Below are positions 16,998 through 25,948 of a stretch of DNA of 34,851 nt, in pieces; position 1 is the stretch's first letter, and the number at the start of each line of letters is the position of its first letter. The position numbers and the translations under genes were made by a program. The notes below the pieces were generated by a model. That model was not told where the DNA came from. It ran no database searches and worked only from the letters and a program-made list of their open reading frames with translations. Location of the stretch: positions 1 through 34,851 of the forward strand of contig CAITHY010000032.1 of NCBI GenBank assembly GCA_903892315.1. Direction: 5' to 3'. The DNA comes from an uncultured beta proteobacterium (GTDB lineage: Bacteria; Pseudomonadota; Gammaproteobacteria; Burkholderiales; Burkholderiaceae).

Positions 16998-17699
16998 TTA
17001 ATCTCGATTACCACCCACAATACCCAAGAGGGCAAGTAGATTGGTGAAGACGTTATACACATCTAAATAAATAGCTAAAGTAGCCATGATGTAGTTTGTC
17101 TCGCCACCATTGATGACACGTTGTACGTCAACCAAAATAAAGGCCGAGAAGATTGCGATAGCCAATACCATCACAGTCAACATCAAAGCTGGCAACTGAA
17201 GCCAGATGTTCGCTAATGAGGCGACGATCAGCAGCAATACGCCAACCATAAGCCATTTGCCCATACCAGCAAAGTCACTCTTGCTCACTGTTGCAATAGT
17301 TGCCATGGTAGCGAAGATTGCAGCGGTGCCACCAAAGGACAGCATGATGAGGGCTGCACCATTGCTATAGCTGTTCAGGGTGAAGCCAATCAAACGGGAC
17401 ATCATGATGCCCATAAAGAAGGTGAAACCCAGAAGCAAGAGAACGCCAACACCAGTATCTTTATTCTTTTCAATTGCCCAGAAGAAACCAAAGGCTACTG
17501 CCATAAAGACGATAAAGCCAATAAAGGGGCTGCCGGTAAATAAACTGAGATTCATGGCAACACCCAGCCAAGCACCAATAACTGTAGGCACCATGGAGAG
17601 CGCCAATAGGGCGTAAGTATTGCGGAGTACGCGATTGCGTACCTGGACATTGCTAATTGAGCCGGTTTGGCCAAAGCCGTAAGAGTTCAGATCACTCAT
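16998..17699 (-). CDS. Bax inhibitor-1/YccA family membrane protein
   Basis: A 233-aa multi-span inner-membrane protein of the BI-1 (TMBIM) family. E. coli YccA of this family binds the FtsH protease and limits its action, which is notable because hflK and hflC, also FtsH partners, lie 10 kb away. Seen: about seven hydrophobic segments, starting near NTYALLALSMVPTVIGAWLG and ending with the conserved ALAIYLDVYNVFTNLLALLG. I chose the ATG at 17697-17699 rather than the in-frame upstream start at 17738, because AAGGAG lies 8 nt before it and the family usually begins with a short polar tail. It is the only minus-strand gene, with its own promoter and terminator. Confidence 0.92.
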   Translation of the reverse strand: MSDLNSYGFGQTGSISNVQVRNRVLRNTYALLALSMVPTVIGAWLGVAMNLSLFTGSPFIGFIVFMAVAFGFFWAIEKNKDTGVGVLLLLGFTFFMGIMMSRLIGFTLNSYSNGAALIMLSFGGTAAIFATMATIATVSKSDFAGMGKWLMVGVLLLIVASLANIWLQLPALMLTVMVLAIAIFSAFILVDVQRVINGGETNYIMATLAIYLDVYNVFTNLLALLGIVGGNRD

Positions 17700-17756
17700 A
17701 TTGACTCCTTCTTTTGAATTGTTGACACAAGAACCCATTAAGGGCTACTGAGACTA

Positions 17757-17783
17757 AGTATAGACAAAACACTCCAATTTCAA
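17757..17783 (-). promoter_or_regulatory. Candidate promoter of the Bax inhibitor-1 family gene
   Basis: On the minus strand, TTGAAA (plus 17778-17783) and TATACT (plus 17757-17762), each 5 of 6 to consensus, are spaced by 15 nt. Transcription would start about 50 nt before the ATG. The spacer is a little short, so this is a moderate call. Confidence 0.5.
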
Positions 17784-17816
17784 GCTCCCACAGAAAAGAC
17801 CTACAAATTAAAGGCT

Positions 17817-17855
17817 TATGCCCTGTAAATTCAAGGGCTTAGCCCTGCGGGCATA
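17817..17855. repeat. Nested inverted repeats between the divergent Bax inhibitor and ndk genes
   Basis: An outer pair TATGCCC (17817-17823) and GGGCATA (17849-17855) encloses an inner dyad AGGGCT-T-AGCCCT (17834-17846). The set lies between the two divergent promoters, just upstream of the ndk -10 box. It could be a regulator site or a cruciform; nothing shows which. Confidence 0.5.
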
Positions 17856-17878
17856 GGGGTAAATACGGTCGGGCAATG

Positions 17879-17884
17879 TATAAT
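17879..17884 (+). promoter_or_regulatory. Candidate -10 box for ndk
   Basis: A perfect TATAAT stands at 17879-17884, 75 nt before the ndk ATG. No good -35 hexamer is found 15-19 nt upstream, so promoter use may need an activator. The nested dyad at 17817-17855 is close to where one would bind. Confidence 0.45.
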
Positions 17885-17959
17885 TCGGGGGTCGCTGAAG
17901 TGGGATGGCTTATTGTCCCCACCTAGCAAATACCTTTGAAATCACTATTGGAGTCTTGA

Positions 17960-18385
17960 ATGGCAATTGAACGCACCCTATCTATTATCAAACCTGATGC
18001 TGTCGCTAAAAACGTCATCGGCAAAATCTATGACCGTTTTGAATCTGCTGGTTTGAAGATTATTGCTTCCAGAATGGCGCATTTGTCACAAAATGAAGCT
18101 GAGCAGTTTTATGGTGTTCATAAAGACCGTCCTTTCTTCAAAGATTTGGTGAGCTTCATGATTTCTGGTCCGGTAATGATTCAAGTATTGCAAGGTGAAG
18201 GCGCTATTGCGAAGAACCGTGACTTGATGGGTGCGACTGATCCCAAGAAGGCAGAAAAAGGAACTATTCGTGCTGACTTTGCTGACAGCATCGATGCTAA
18301 TGCTGTTCACGGTTCAGATGCTCCTGAAACAGCTGCTGTGGAAGTTGCATTCTTCTTCCCTGGCATGAATGTTTTCAATCGTTAA
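17960..18385 (+). CDS. ndk: Nucleoside diphosphate kinase
   Basis: Ndk moves the terminal phosphate between nucleoside triphosphates and diphosphates through a phospho-histidine and so balances NTP and dNTP pools. The 141-aa product has the standard length and motifs: [10 protein letters not shown] with K11, RDLMGATDP (about 87-95), and the active-site His117 in [11 protein letters not shown] Shine-Dalgarno (ggag near 17950) precedes the ATG. It is the first gene of the conserved ndk-rlmN-ispG-hisS-yfgM-bamB-der block; rlmN begins 46 nt later with no visible terminator between them. Confidence 0.98.
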   Translation: MAIERTLSIIKPDAVAKNVIGKIYDRFESAGLKIIASRMAHLSQNEAEQFYGVHKDRPFFKDLVSFMISGPVMIQVLQGEGAIAKNRDLMGATDPKKAEKGTIRADFADSIDANAVHGSDAPETAAVEVAFFFPGMNVFNR

Positions 18386-18431
18386 TCCGCGATTGCTAAC
18401 GAACAACCTATTTAATTTATAAGTAGGCGCA

Positions 18432-19652
18432 GTGACCTCCCCGCGCGTAAATCTCTTAGATTTTGACGCTGACCAAATGGCAGCGTATGTCGCGGGGTTG
18501 AATGAAAAGCCTTTTAGGGCCAAGCAACTCATGCAGTGGATACACCAACGCGGTGTAGCTGACATTAATGACATGAGTGATTTAGCAAAAAGCTTTAGAG
18601 CAACTTTGCTAGATAAGGCAGAAGTACTATCACTCCCTGTTATTAAAGATGAGCACGCTAATGACGGCACACGCAAGTGGCTATTAGATGTGGGCGCTGG
18701 TAATGCGGTGGAGTCTGTATTTATTCCCGAGGATGATCGAGGTACCTTGTGCATCTCTTCTCAGGCAGGCTGTGCAGTCAATTGCCGTTTTTGCTCAACC
18801 GGACATCAAGGTTTCTCACGCAATCTCACTTCCGGCGAAATTATTGGACAACTTTGGTTTGCTGAGCATCTTTTGCGAAACGACCCACAAGCAGTTCGTC
18901 GCATTGAAAAGTTTCCAACGCCAGGCTGGGAGCACACTGGTCGTGTGATTTCGAATGTGGTGATGATGGGCATGGGCGAACCCTTGCTTAACTATGACAA
19001 CGTTGTATCTGCATTGCGCTTAATGCTCGATGACAGGGCATATGGTTTATCGCGTCGTCGTGTAACCGTTTCTACATCTGGTGTAGTGCCGATGATTGAT
19101 CGTCTCGCGCAGGATTGCCCAGTGGCATTGGCAGTTTCTTTGCACGCACCGAATGACGCATTACGTGATCAATTGGTGCCACTCAATCAAAAATATCCTT
19201 TGCGTGAATTGCTTGATGCATGTGAGCGCTACTTGCCGTTCGCACCAAGAGATTTCTTAACGTTTGAATATTGCATGCTCGATGGTGTAAATGATTCGGA
19301 TATTCAGGCGAAAGAGTTAGTGCGCTTGCTCAGAAATATTAAGTGCAAAATTAATCTCATCCCATTTAACCCTTTCCCAGAATCTGGCCTGAAGCGCTCG
19401 TCAGCTCAAAGAGTTAATGCCTTTGCTGGTATCTTGTTAGATGCAGGCATGGTGGCTACTGTACGTAAGACGCGCGGCGATGATATTGCTGCCGCCTGCG
19501 GTCAGCTGGCAGGAGATGTTGTAGATCGCACCCGTGTTCGTGAGCGCGCCGTTCATAATGCCGAGATCGAGCTCAAAGAGGTCGAGTCTGATGAAGATTC
19601 CGATCTGGGGCCTAACGAGCATCCGATTGAATGGCTCAAAAAGTTAACTTAA
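18432..19652 (+). CDS. rlmN: Dual-specificity 23S rRNA/tRNA adenine-C2 methyltransferase RlmN
   Basis: RlmN is a radical-AdoMet enzyme that methylates C2 of A2503 in 23S rRNA and A37 in some tRNAs, aiding translational accuracy. In the 406-aa product, cluster cysteines C114, C118 and C121 form CAVNCRFC, followed by [24 protein letters not shown] (about 176-190) and the methyl-carrying Cys356 in [13 protein letters not shown] are also present. The start is GTG at 18432, with only a weak ribosome site; the N-terminus [15 protein letters not shown] fits the family. An acidic tail after about residue 375 extends beyond the core. It ends 12 nt before ispG, leaving no space for pilF or rodZ, which often lie here. 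Confidence 0.96.
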   Translation: MTSPRVNLLDFDADQMAAYVAGLNEKPFRAKQLMQWIHQRGVADINDMSDLAKSFRATLLDKAEVLSLPVIKDEHANDGTRKWLLDVGAGNAVESVFIPEDDRGTLCISSQAGCAVNCRFCSTGHQGFSRNLTSGEIIGQLWFAEHLLRNDPQAVRRIEKFPTPGWEHTGRVISNVVMMGMGEPLLNYDNVVSALRLMLDDRAYGLSRRRVTVSTSGVVPMIDRLAQDCPVALAVSLHAPNDALRDQLVPLNQKYPLRELLDACERYLPFAPRDFLTFEYCMLDGVNDSDIQAKELVRLLRNIKCKINLIPFNPFPESGLKRSSAQRVNAFAGILLDAGMVATVRKTRGDDIAAACGQLAGDVVDRTRVRERAVHNAEIELKEVESDEDSDLGPNEHPIEWLKKLT

Positions 19653-19664
19653 AGATTAGATCTA

Positions 19665-20933
19665 ATGAGCTCTAATAATTCATTACCAAAGCTACCGCTA
19701 GGACCATCCCCTAAGCGTGCAACGCGTCAAGCAACCGTTGCTTGGAAAACCAATATTGTTACGGTGGGTGGTGATGCACCAGTGCGTGTGCAATCAATGA
19801 CTAATACCGATACTGCAGATGCAGTGGGTACAGCTATTCAGGTAAAAGAATTAGCGCGTGCGGGTTCGGAGATGGTTCGCATCACTGTCAACACTCCAGA
19901 GGCTGCCGCTGCCGTTCCCTATATTCGTGAGCAGTTAGATAAGATGGATGTCTTAGTGCCATTGATTGGCGACTTCCATTACAACGGCCACACCTTATTA
20001 AATGATTTTCCGGAGTGCGCGAAAGCCCTCTCTAAGTACCGTATCAATCCAGGTAATGTGGGTAAGGGCGCTAAGCGTGATCCACAATTCGCGCAAATGA
20101 TTGAAGCTGCTTGCAAATATGACAAGCCCATTCGTATTGGCGTGAACTGGGGTAGCTTAGACCAAGAACTTTTGGCATCTATCATGGATAACAATGCGGC
20201 TCTAGCAAATCCAAAGACTGCGCAAGAAGTGATGATCGAAGCTTTAATTCAGTCAGCCTTACAGTCAGCAGAAAAGGCGGTGGAGTTGGGGATGAACCCC
20301 GATCAAATTTTGCTCTCCTGCAAAGTCAGTAATGTTCAAGATTTGGTTGCTGTATACCGCGACCTTTCTCGCCGCTCTGACTATCCCTTGCACTTAGGTT
20401 TAACTGAAGCGGGCATGGGCAGTAAAGGGATTGTGTCTTCAACAGCGGCAATGGGTATTTTGTTGCAAGAAGGTATTGGCGATACGATTCGCGTTTCGTT
20501 GACGCCTGATCCAGGCGCCCCTCGTGAAAATGAAGTCATCGTTGCCCAAGAAATATTGCAAACCATGGGATTACGCAATTTCACGCCCATGGTGATTGCA
20601 TGTCCAGGGTGCGGTAGAACTACGAGCACCACCTTCCAAGAGTTAGCGGCGAATATCCAGTCTTATTTGCGCCAACAAATGCCTATTTGGAAGAAAACCC
20701 ATCCTGGCGTAGAAAATATGAATGTTGCTGTGATGGGTTGCATCGTCAATGGCCCAGGCGAAAGCAAGCATGCCAATATTGGTATCTCTTTACCGGGAAC
20801 CGGTGAAACCCCTGCGGCCCCTGTATTTGTCGATGGGGTTAAAGTCAAAACCTTGCGTGGTGACAAAATTGCCGAAGAGTTTCAGGTGATTGTTGATGAA
20901 TATGTGAAGCAAAATTACGCCGTCAAGATTTAA
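19665..20933 (+). CDS. ispG: 4-hydroxy-3-methylbut-2-enyl-diphosphate synthase
   Basis: IspG converts methylerythritol cyclodiphosphate to HMBPP in the MEP isoprenoid pathway, using a 4Fe-4S cluster. The 422-aa product shows the cluster ligands C313 and C316 in ACPGCGRTT and C359 plus E366 in [11 protein letters not shown], together with the N-terminal barrel segment [13 protein letters not shown]. It is longer than the 372-aa E. coli enzyme, with extra residues at both ends and within the core. The ATG at 19665 has only a weak purine-rich site upstream, which suggests coupling to rlmN. hisS follows after 37 nt. Confidence 0.96.
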   Translation: MSSNNSLPKLPLGPSPKRATRQATVAWKTNIVTVGGDAPVRVQSMTNTDTADAVGTAIQVKELARAGSEMVRITVNTPEAAAAVPYIREQLDKMDVLVPLIGDFHYNGHTLLNDFPECAKALSKYRINPGNVGKGAKRDPQFAQMIEAACKYDKPIRIGVNWGSLDQELLASIMDNNAALANPKTAQEVMIEALIQSALQSAEKAVELGMNPDQILLSCKVSNVQDLVAVYRDLSRRSDYPLHLGLTEAGMGSKGIVSSTAAMGILLQEGIGDTIRVSLTPDPGAPRENEVIVAQEILQTMGLRNFTPMVIACPGCGRTTSTTFQELAANIQSYLRQQMPIWKKTHPGVENMNVAVMGCIVNGPGESKHANIGISLPGTGETPAAPVFVDGVKVKTLRGDKIAEEFQVIVDEYVKQNYAVKI

Positions 20934-20970
20934 ATACGTTTAAAAAAGTAAAAGTACAACAATAATAAAA

Positions 20971-22311
20971 ATGACTGAACAAAATAAAGAATTAAAAGTA
21001 CAAGCAGCGCAAGCCAAGGTTCAGAAGATTAATGGCGTGCGCGGTATGAATGATTTGCTGCCAGTAGATGCTGCGCAATGGGCTCATCTTGAGCATGTAT
21101 TACGTGACTTGACTCGTGCTTACGGCTACGAGTTTTTGAGAACACCAATCGTTGAAGCGACTGCGGTATTTCAGCGCGGGATCGGTGAGGTTACCGATAT
21201 TGTTGAAAAAGAAATGTACTCCTTTGAGGATCGCTTGAATGGCGAGCAACTCACCTTACGTCCTGAAGGTACTGCCGCGTTAGTACGCTCTGTAATTGAA
21301 AACAATTTGTTATACGATGGCCCTAAACGTCTTTGGTACACCGGACCCATGTTCCGCCATGAGCGGCCACAGCGTGGTCGCTATCGTCAGTTCCACCAGT
21401 TTGGTGTTGAGGCTTTGGGTTTTGCTGGCCCGGATGTCGATGCTGAAATCATCCTCATGGGACAACGTTTATGGGATGAGTTGGGTTTGAAGGGCGTCCG
21501 TTTAGAAATCAATTCTTTAGGCCAAGCTCCTGAGCGCGCCGAACACCGTGCTGCGTTGGTAACTTACTTTGAGAAAAATCAAGCACAGCTCGATGAAGAT
21601 TCACAGCGTCGCCTAATTAGCAATCCTTTGCGTATTTTGGATTCTAAAAATCCAGAGATGCAAACATTAATTGAGGGCGCACCAAAATTATTGGATTTCT
21701 TAGGTGAGGAGTCACTTAAACATTTCAATGCAGTACAGGCATTAATCAAGGCAAACAACATCCCCTGCAAAATTAATCCTCGTTTAGTGCGTGGGCTTGA
21801 TTACTACAACCTCACAGTATTTGAGTGGGTAACCGATGAATTAGGTGCTCAAGGCACCATCGCTGGTGGTGGACGTTATGACCCATTGATTGAGCGCATG
21901 GGTGGCAAAGCAGCGCCAGCTTGTGGATGGGCCATGGGTATGGAGCGGGTTCTTGAGCTCATGAAGGTTTCTGGATTATTGCCGGAACCGCAGGCTCAAT
22001 GCGATATTTTTGTGTTGCACCAAGGTGGCGAAACTTTGACTGCCGCCATGATCATTGCTGAACGCTTACGTAGCGCTGGAATCGACACCATCCTTTTCTG
22101 CCCTCCTGATGGTCAATCCGCTAGCTTTAAGTCCCAAATGAAGAAAGCGGATAGTAGTGGGGCTGCCTTTGCGGTCATTATTGGGCCTGATGAATTGGCC
22201 AAGAATGAGGCGCAACTGAAGGACTTACGTGGCACTGGAGAGCAAAAGTCTGTGCCTCTAGATGATGTCCTGGGGGCGGCAATAGATGCCCTGGTAGGCG
22301 CCTCCGAATAG
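20971..22311 (+). CDS. hisS: Histidine--tRNA ligase
   Basis: Class II aminoacyl-tRNA synthetase that charges tRNA-His. Seen in the 446-aa product: [12 protein letters not shown] (about 96-107), motif 2 in [20 protein letters not shown] (125-144), the histidine-binding segment [12 protein letters not shown] (about 274-285), motif 3 start GGGRYD (299-304) and a C-terminal anticodon-binding domain. About 20 Lys/Gln/Ala-rich residues precede the usual start at [12 protein letters not shown], a modest N-terminal extension. The leader 20934-20970 is very A-rich with no classic Shine-Dalgarno. The related hisZ at 29570 is the non-catalytic paralogue used in histidine synthesis. Confidence 0.97.
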   Translation: MTEQNKELKVQAAQAKVQKINGVRGMNDLLPVDAAQWAHLEHVLRDLTRAYGYEFLRTPIVEATAVFQRGIGEVTDIVEKEMYSFEDRLNGEQLTLRPEGTAALVRSVIENNLLYDGPKRLWYTGPMFRHERPQRGRYRQFHQFGVEALGFAGPDVDAEIILMGQRLWDELGLKGVRLEINSLGQAPERAEHRAALVTYFEKNQAQLDEDSQRRLISNPLRILDSKNPEMQTLIEGAPKLLDFLGEESLKHFNAVQALIKANNIPCKINPRLVRGLDYYNLTVFEWVTDELGAQGTIAGGGRYDPLIERMGGKAAPACGWAMGMERVLELMKVSGLLPEPQAQCDIFVLHQGGETLTAAMIIAERLRSAGIDTILFCPPDGQSASFKSQMKKADSSGAAFAVIIGPDELAKNEAQLKDLRGTGEQKSVPLDDVLGAAIDALVGASE

Positions 22312-22359
22312 AATTAAGCTAATGCACACTAAATACCTATTAAATGAGTTTGGATTGAC

Positions 22360-23019
22360 ATGCCTTTAGATCTAGAAGAACAAGAACAATTAGACCAATT
22401 CAAAGCGTTTTGGCAAAAGTATCGCAACCTGATTACTGGGGTGCTGACTGTTGCTTTGTTTGCTTACGCTGCATACAGTGGATATCAATGGTGGCGCAAT
22501 AGCCAGGCACTGGAGGCCTCCAAGCTTTATGAAACAATGGTAGGCGCGATTGCTAAAGGCGATAAGGAACAGACTCTGCGCGCAACAGATGATTTGCAAA
22601 AAGATTTTGGCCGCACTCCTTACGCAGCAATGTCTAGTTTGATCGCTGCACGGATCGCATCGGATGCAGGTGATAGCGCGAAAGCGTTAGAGTATTTACG
22701 CTGGGCGGCAAAGAATGCATCAAATGATGGTTACCTTGCATTAGCGAAGTTACGTTTAGTAACTCAATTGATTGAACAGGGTGGTGAAAAAGATTTTGCT
22801 GAAGCGGATCAGATTTTGAATGAGAAACCCATTGCCGGTTTTGAGCCTTTATGGCTTGAGCGTCGTGGCGATTGGTATTTGGCGCAAAAGAAAAATGAAC
22901 AAGCTAAAGCAAGTTATCAAGAAGCCTGGAAAAAATTAAGCCAAGCAAAAGAATTTCCTGAAGAGGCGCGCCGTCTCTTAAAAGTGAAATTAGATGCTGT
23001 TGGAGGGGTCGCCCAGTGA
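22360..23019 (+). CDS. yfgM: YfgM-like membrane-anchored TPR protein
   Basis: A 219-aa inner-membrane protein whose E. coli homologue binds the SecYEG translocon and periplasmic chaperones (PpiD), helping exported proteins fold. Seen: a short acidic N-terminus (LDLEEQEQLDQFKAFWQKY), one membrane span (about 23-41), then a periplasmic helical region with TPR-like units: residues about 50-80, 85-120 and 150-200, including EPLWLERRGDWYLAQKKNEQAKASYQEAW read in parts. The gene lies between hisS and bamB as in other proteobacteria. Its stop codon overlaps the bamB start, so the two are translationally coupled. Confidence 0.9.
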   Translation: MPLDLEEQEQLDQFKAFWQKYRNLITGVLTVALFAYAAYSGYQWWRNSQALEASKLYETMVGAIAKGDKEQTLRATDDLQKDFGRTPYAAMSSLIAARIASDAGDSAKALEYLRWAAKNASNDGYLALAKLRLVTQLIEQGGEKDFAEADQILNEKPIAGFEPLWLERRGDWYLAQKKNEQAKASYQEAWKKLSQAKEFPEEARRLLKVKLDAVGGVAQ

Positions 23020-24173
23020 TGATTACACAAATGCGTTTGCCGATGCGCATGGGTAGCGCCCTTGTACTGGGCGCCGCAGTCATTGCTTTAGCAGCATGCT
23101 CTGGTAGCTCTAGAGTCAGAAAGCCCGCCGACTTAGTTGCTGTAACGAATCAATTTGATCTACGACCCGTATGGTCAACCAACATTGGCTCCTCTGAATC
23201 TTTTAACTTTCATCCCATTGTTGCTGGCGACGCGGTTTATGCGGCCTCTCATGGCGGGAACTTAGCCAAGATTGATTTGGCAACAGGCAATAAGGTCTGG
23301 TCAGTATCTGTTCCTGAGCGTTTGGCTATTGGTCCAGGTTCTGATGGGCGCACTACTGTTGCAGTAAGCACGAAGGGTATGGTCTATGCCTATGACGATA
23401 CTGGTAAACCAATCTGGAATATCAGTGTTGGTAGCGAGGTATTAAGTGAGCCGGTAGTAGCTGCTGGTGTTGTTGTAGTGCGTACACTAGACAATCGTTT
23501 CGTTGGGCTCGATGCGCAAACCGGCGCCAAAAAATGGACTTATCAGCGTCAGCAGTCTGCTTTGTCCTTGCGTGTTGGTTATGGCATGTTACCCATTAAC
23601 AATGAAGTGATTGTTACTGGTTTTACAGGCGGTCGCTTTGGCATGATTGCTATTGCCAATGGTGGCTTAGTTTGGGAGACTCCAGTTTCCTTTCCTAAAG
23701 GCTTTTCAGAAATCGAGCGCTTGAATGATGTCACTGCTAAACCAAGCATGGAAGGCGACATTCTTTGCGCAGTTTCTTACCAGGGACGCATTGGTTGTGG
23801 CCAGGCGCGTACCGGCAATCTCTTATGGTTTAAAGATTATTCAAGCTACACCGGCACTTCACAAAGTACGGATATGGTGTTCTCTGCAAACGATAAGTCT
23901 TATGTGACCGCTTTTGCAACGAAGGATGGCACCCAAGTTTGGGAAAACACGCAACTGACATTCCGTGATGTAGGTGAGTCACTTGCGGTGGGCAGGGTAT
24001 TGCTCATGGGTGATGCTGAAGGTTATATCCATGCATTTTCACAGGCGAATGGCGATATGATTGCGCGTATTCGTCACGACAGTAGTCCAATCTCGGCTGC
24101 CCCCATTGCGGTAGGTGGCCTCATCTTGGTTCAATCTCAAGGTGGAAAAATAGCGGCGTACAGTCCAAAATGA
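23016..24173 (+). CDS. bamB: Outer membrane protein assembly lipoprotein BamB
   Basis: BamB is a beta-propeller lipoprotein of the BAM complex that inserts beta-barrels into the outer membrane, such as the porin and barrel proteins of this window. In the 385-aa product, a signal peptide with lipobox LAAC lipidates C28. PQQ-like propeller repeats follow, each with a Trp and an alternating Gly/Asp pattern, for example [31 protein letters not shown] and [17 protein letters not shown]. The start is GTG at 23016, overlapping the yfgM stop; ATG at 23019 is the next codon and equally possible. GGAGGGG at 23002-23008 serves either. It overlaps der by 4 nt. Confidence 0.95.
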   Translation: MMITQMRLPMRMGSALVLGAAVIALAACSGSSRVRKPADLVAVTNQFDLRPVWSTNIGSSESFNFHPIVAGDAVYAASHGGNLAKIDLATGNKVWSVSVPERLAIGPGSDGRTTVAVSTKGMVYAYDDTGKPIWNISVGSEVLSEPVVAAGVVVVRTLDNRFVGLDAQTGAKKWTYQRQQSALSLRVGYGMLPINNEVIVTGFTGGRFGMIAIANGGLVWETPVSFPKGFSEIERLNDVTAKPSMEGDILCAVSYQGRIGCGQARTGNLLWFKDYSSYTGTSQSTDMVFSANDKSYVTAFATKDGTQVWENTQLTFRDVGESLAVGRVLLMGDAEGYIHAFSQANGDMIARIRHDSSPISAAPIAVGGLILVQSQGGKIAAYSPK

Positions 24174-25534
24174 ATCCAGTTATCACTATCGTCGGCCGTC
24201 CCAATGTAGGAAAGTCGACCCTCTTTAATCGCTTAACGCGTTCACGTGATGCTTTGGTGGCCGACTTTTCTGGTTTAACCAGAGATCGACACTATGGCAA
24301 AGGCCGTATCGGCGAGCGCGCTTTCATTTGCGTAGACACTGGCGGTTTTGAACCAGTAGCAAAGACCGGCATCGTTGCTGAGATGGCAAAGCAGACTAAG
24401 CAAGCCGTTGCTGAATCCGACATTGTGATTTTCTTGGTTGATGGTCGTCTCGGTATGGCGCCACAGGATCGCGTCATTGCTGATTTCTTGCGTAAGACTG
24501 GTCGACCAGTCATCCTTGCGGTTAATAAGACGGAAGGGATGCAGGCTGGTGTTGTTACGGCTGATTTTCATGAGCTTGGTTTGGGCGAGCCGTTCCCAAT
24601 TTCCTCGGCCCACGGTGATGGCGTTCGCGGCTTGATCGATGATGCATTAGATTCCCTTGGTATTGCAGAGCCGGATGAAGATGAATTAGTCAACGATCCA
24701 AATCGTCCAATGAAAATTGCAGTAGTGGGTCGTCCGAACGTTGGCAAGTCAACCTTGATTAATAAGTTAATTGGTGAAGAGCGTGTCATTGCTTTTGATA
24801 TGCCGGGCACTACGCGTGATGCAATCGAAGTTCCCTTCGAGCGCAATGGTAAGCCGTATATCTTGGTTGACACTGCAGGCTTGCGTCGCCGGGGCAAAGT
24901 ATTTGAAGCGATTGAAAAATTTTCTGTTGTTAAAACATTGCAAGCGATTGCTGATTGTAATGTGGTGATCTTAATGTTAGATGCCCAGCAAGATATTTCT
25001 GAGCAAGATGCGCATATCGCAGGATTTATTGTTGAAGCTGGCCGCGCTTTAGTGGTTGCAGTGAACAAGTGGGATGGATTAGACGCTTATGTAAAAGAGC
25101 GTGCTCGATTAGAAATCGCACAAAAGCTCCGCTTTTTAGATTTTGCAAATGTGCACCCCATCTCAGCCAAAAAGGGTACAGGTCTTAAGGAACTCTTTAA
25201 GGATGTGGATTCTGCGTATGCGGCAGCAATGGCGAAGCTGCCAACCCCGCGCTTAACTCGTATTCTGCAAGAGGCAATCGAACATCAGCAACCTAAACGC
25301 GTTGGTATGGGCCGTCCGAAATTGCGTTATGCCCACCAAGGGGGCATGAATCCCCCCATTGTGGTCATTCATGGCACTTCATTAAGTGGAGTGACTGATA
25401 GCTACAAGCGATACTTGGAAGGTCGCTTTAGGGATGTCTTTAAATTACGGGGCACTCCTTTGCGGATACAGATGAATACCGCCAAAAATCCCTATGTAGA
25501 TGCCGATAAGGGTAAAAAAGGTAAAAAGCGTTAA
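24170..25534 (+). CDS. der: Ribosome biogenesis GTPase Der (EngA)
   Basis: Der is an essential GTPase for 50S subunit maturation. The 454-aa product has the characteristic tandem GTPase domains: G1 loops GRPNVGKS at 9-16 and again at 187-194, DTGG and DTAG as the two G3 motifs, and NKTE and NKWD as the two G4 motifs. A C-terminal KH-like domain follows (about 355-440) and ends in a Lys-rich tail (DKGKKGKKR). Its ATG overlaps the bamB stop as ATGA. It is the last gene of its block; a set of hairpins lies 30-75 nt downstream. Confidence 0.97.
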   Translation: MNPVITIVGRPNVGKSTLFNRLTRSRDALVADFSGLTRDRHYGKGRIGERAFICVDTGGFEPVAKTGIVAEMAKQTKQAVAESDIVIFLVDGRLGMAPQDRVIADFLRKTGRPVILAVNKTEGMQAGVVTADFHELGLGEPFPISSAHGDGVRGLIDDALDSLGIAEPDEDELVNDPNRPMKIAVVGRPNVGKSTLINKLIGEERVIAFDMPGTTRDAIEVPFERNGKPYILVDTAGLRRRGKVFEAIEKFSVVKTLQAIADCNVVILMLDAQQDISEQDAHIAGFIVEAGRALVVAVNKWDGLDAYVKERARLEIAQKLRFLDFANVHPISAKKGTGLKELFKDVDSAYAAAMAKLPTPRLTRILQEAIEHQQPKRVGMGRPKLRYAHQGGMNPPIVVIHGTSLSGVTDSYKRYLEGRFRDVFKLRGTPLRIQMNTAKNPYVDADKGKKGKKR

Positions 25535-25564
25535 TTTTGAGCTTGGTTTTTCCACTATTTGAAA

Positions 25565-25609
25565 TGGGCTTGATTTTTTCCAAAATCAGCCCAATATAGA
25601 GGGCTGATT
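25565..25609 (+). promoter_or_regulatory. Three-arm, mutually exclusive hairpin set between der and hfq
   Basis: Arm A, TGGGCT-t-GATTTT (25565-25577, one bulged T), pairs with arm B, AAAATCAGCCCA (25582-25593). The inner part of B, AATCAGCCC (25584-25592), also pairs perfectly with arm C, GGGCTGATT (25601-25609). Both stems cannot form at once. A T-run sits in the A-B loop but no T-run follows either stem, so a plain terminator is not shown. This lies in a 171-nt gap with no clear promoter. Confidence 0.5.
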
Positions 25610-25705
25610 GATGGGTTTGGATTAAATAGTTTGTAGTGAATTGGTATCCAACATAAAAAGCAAGACTCCCAAAAAAGTATTAACAAAAGATAAATAAGGG
25701 GCAGT

Positions 25706-25948
25706 ATGAATAACAACAAAATTCAATTACTTCAGGATCCTTTCCTCAATGCTTTGCGCAAAGAGCATGTTCCTGTTTCGATCTATCTTGTCAACGGTAT
25801 TAAGTTGCAGGGCAATATTGAATCCTTTGATCAATATGTAGTGCTCTTGCGTAATACCGTAACGCAGATGGTTTACAAACATGCAATCTCCACGATCGTT
25901 CCTGCTCGTGCGATTGATTTTCGTTTAGAAGAAGCTAGCCCTGTATAA
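25706..25948 (+). CDS. hfq: RNA chaperone Hfq
   Basis: Hfq forms a hexameric ring that pairs small RNAs with target mRNAs. The 80-aa product has the Sm1 region [20 protein letters not shown] with F41 and D42 and the Sm2 signature Y57-K58-H59 in [11 protein letters not shown]. The lateral rim reads RKEH at 18-21, with fewer arginines than the E. coli RRER rim; from memory this form is usual in betaproteobacteria. The C-terminal tail is very short, so the flexible tail of E. coli Hfq is missing. A good AAGGGG ribosome site precedes the ATG. Its stop region overlaps the predicted CTG start of hflX by 8 nt. Confidence 0.97.
   Translation: MNNNKIQLLQDPFLNALRKEHVPVSIYLVNGIKLQGNIESFDQYVVLLRNTVTQMVYKHAISTIVPARAIDFRLEEASPV

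Noticed and set aside
18314..18754. 146-codon minus-strand open frame across the ndk-rlmN junction
   Set aside because: It overlaps two conserved genes, lacks a ribosome site and shows no family features.
24568..25068. 166-codon minus-strand open frame inside der
   Set aside because: It lies wholly in a conserved GTPase gene, has no recognisable motifs and low-complexity Ser/Thr/Ile composition typical of an antisense shadow.
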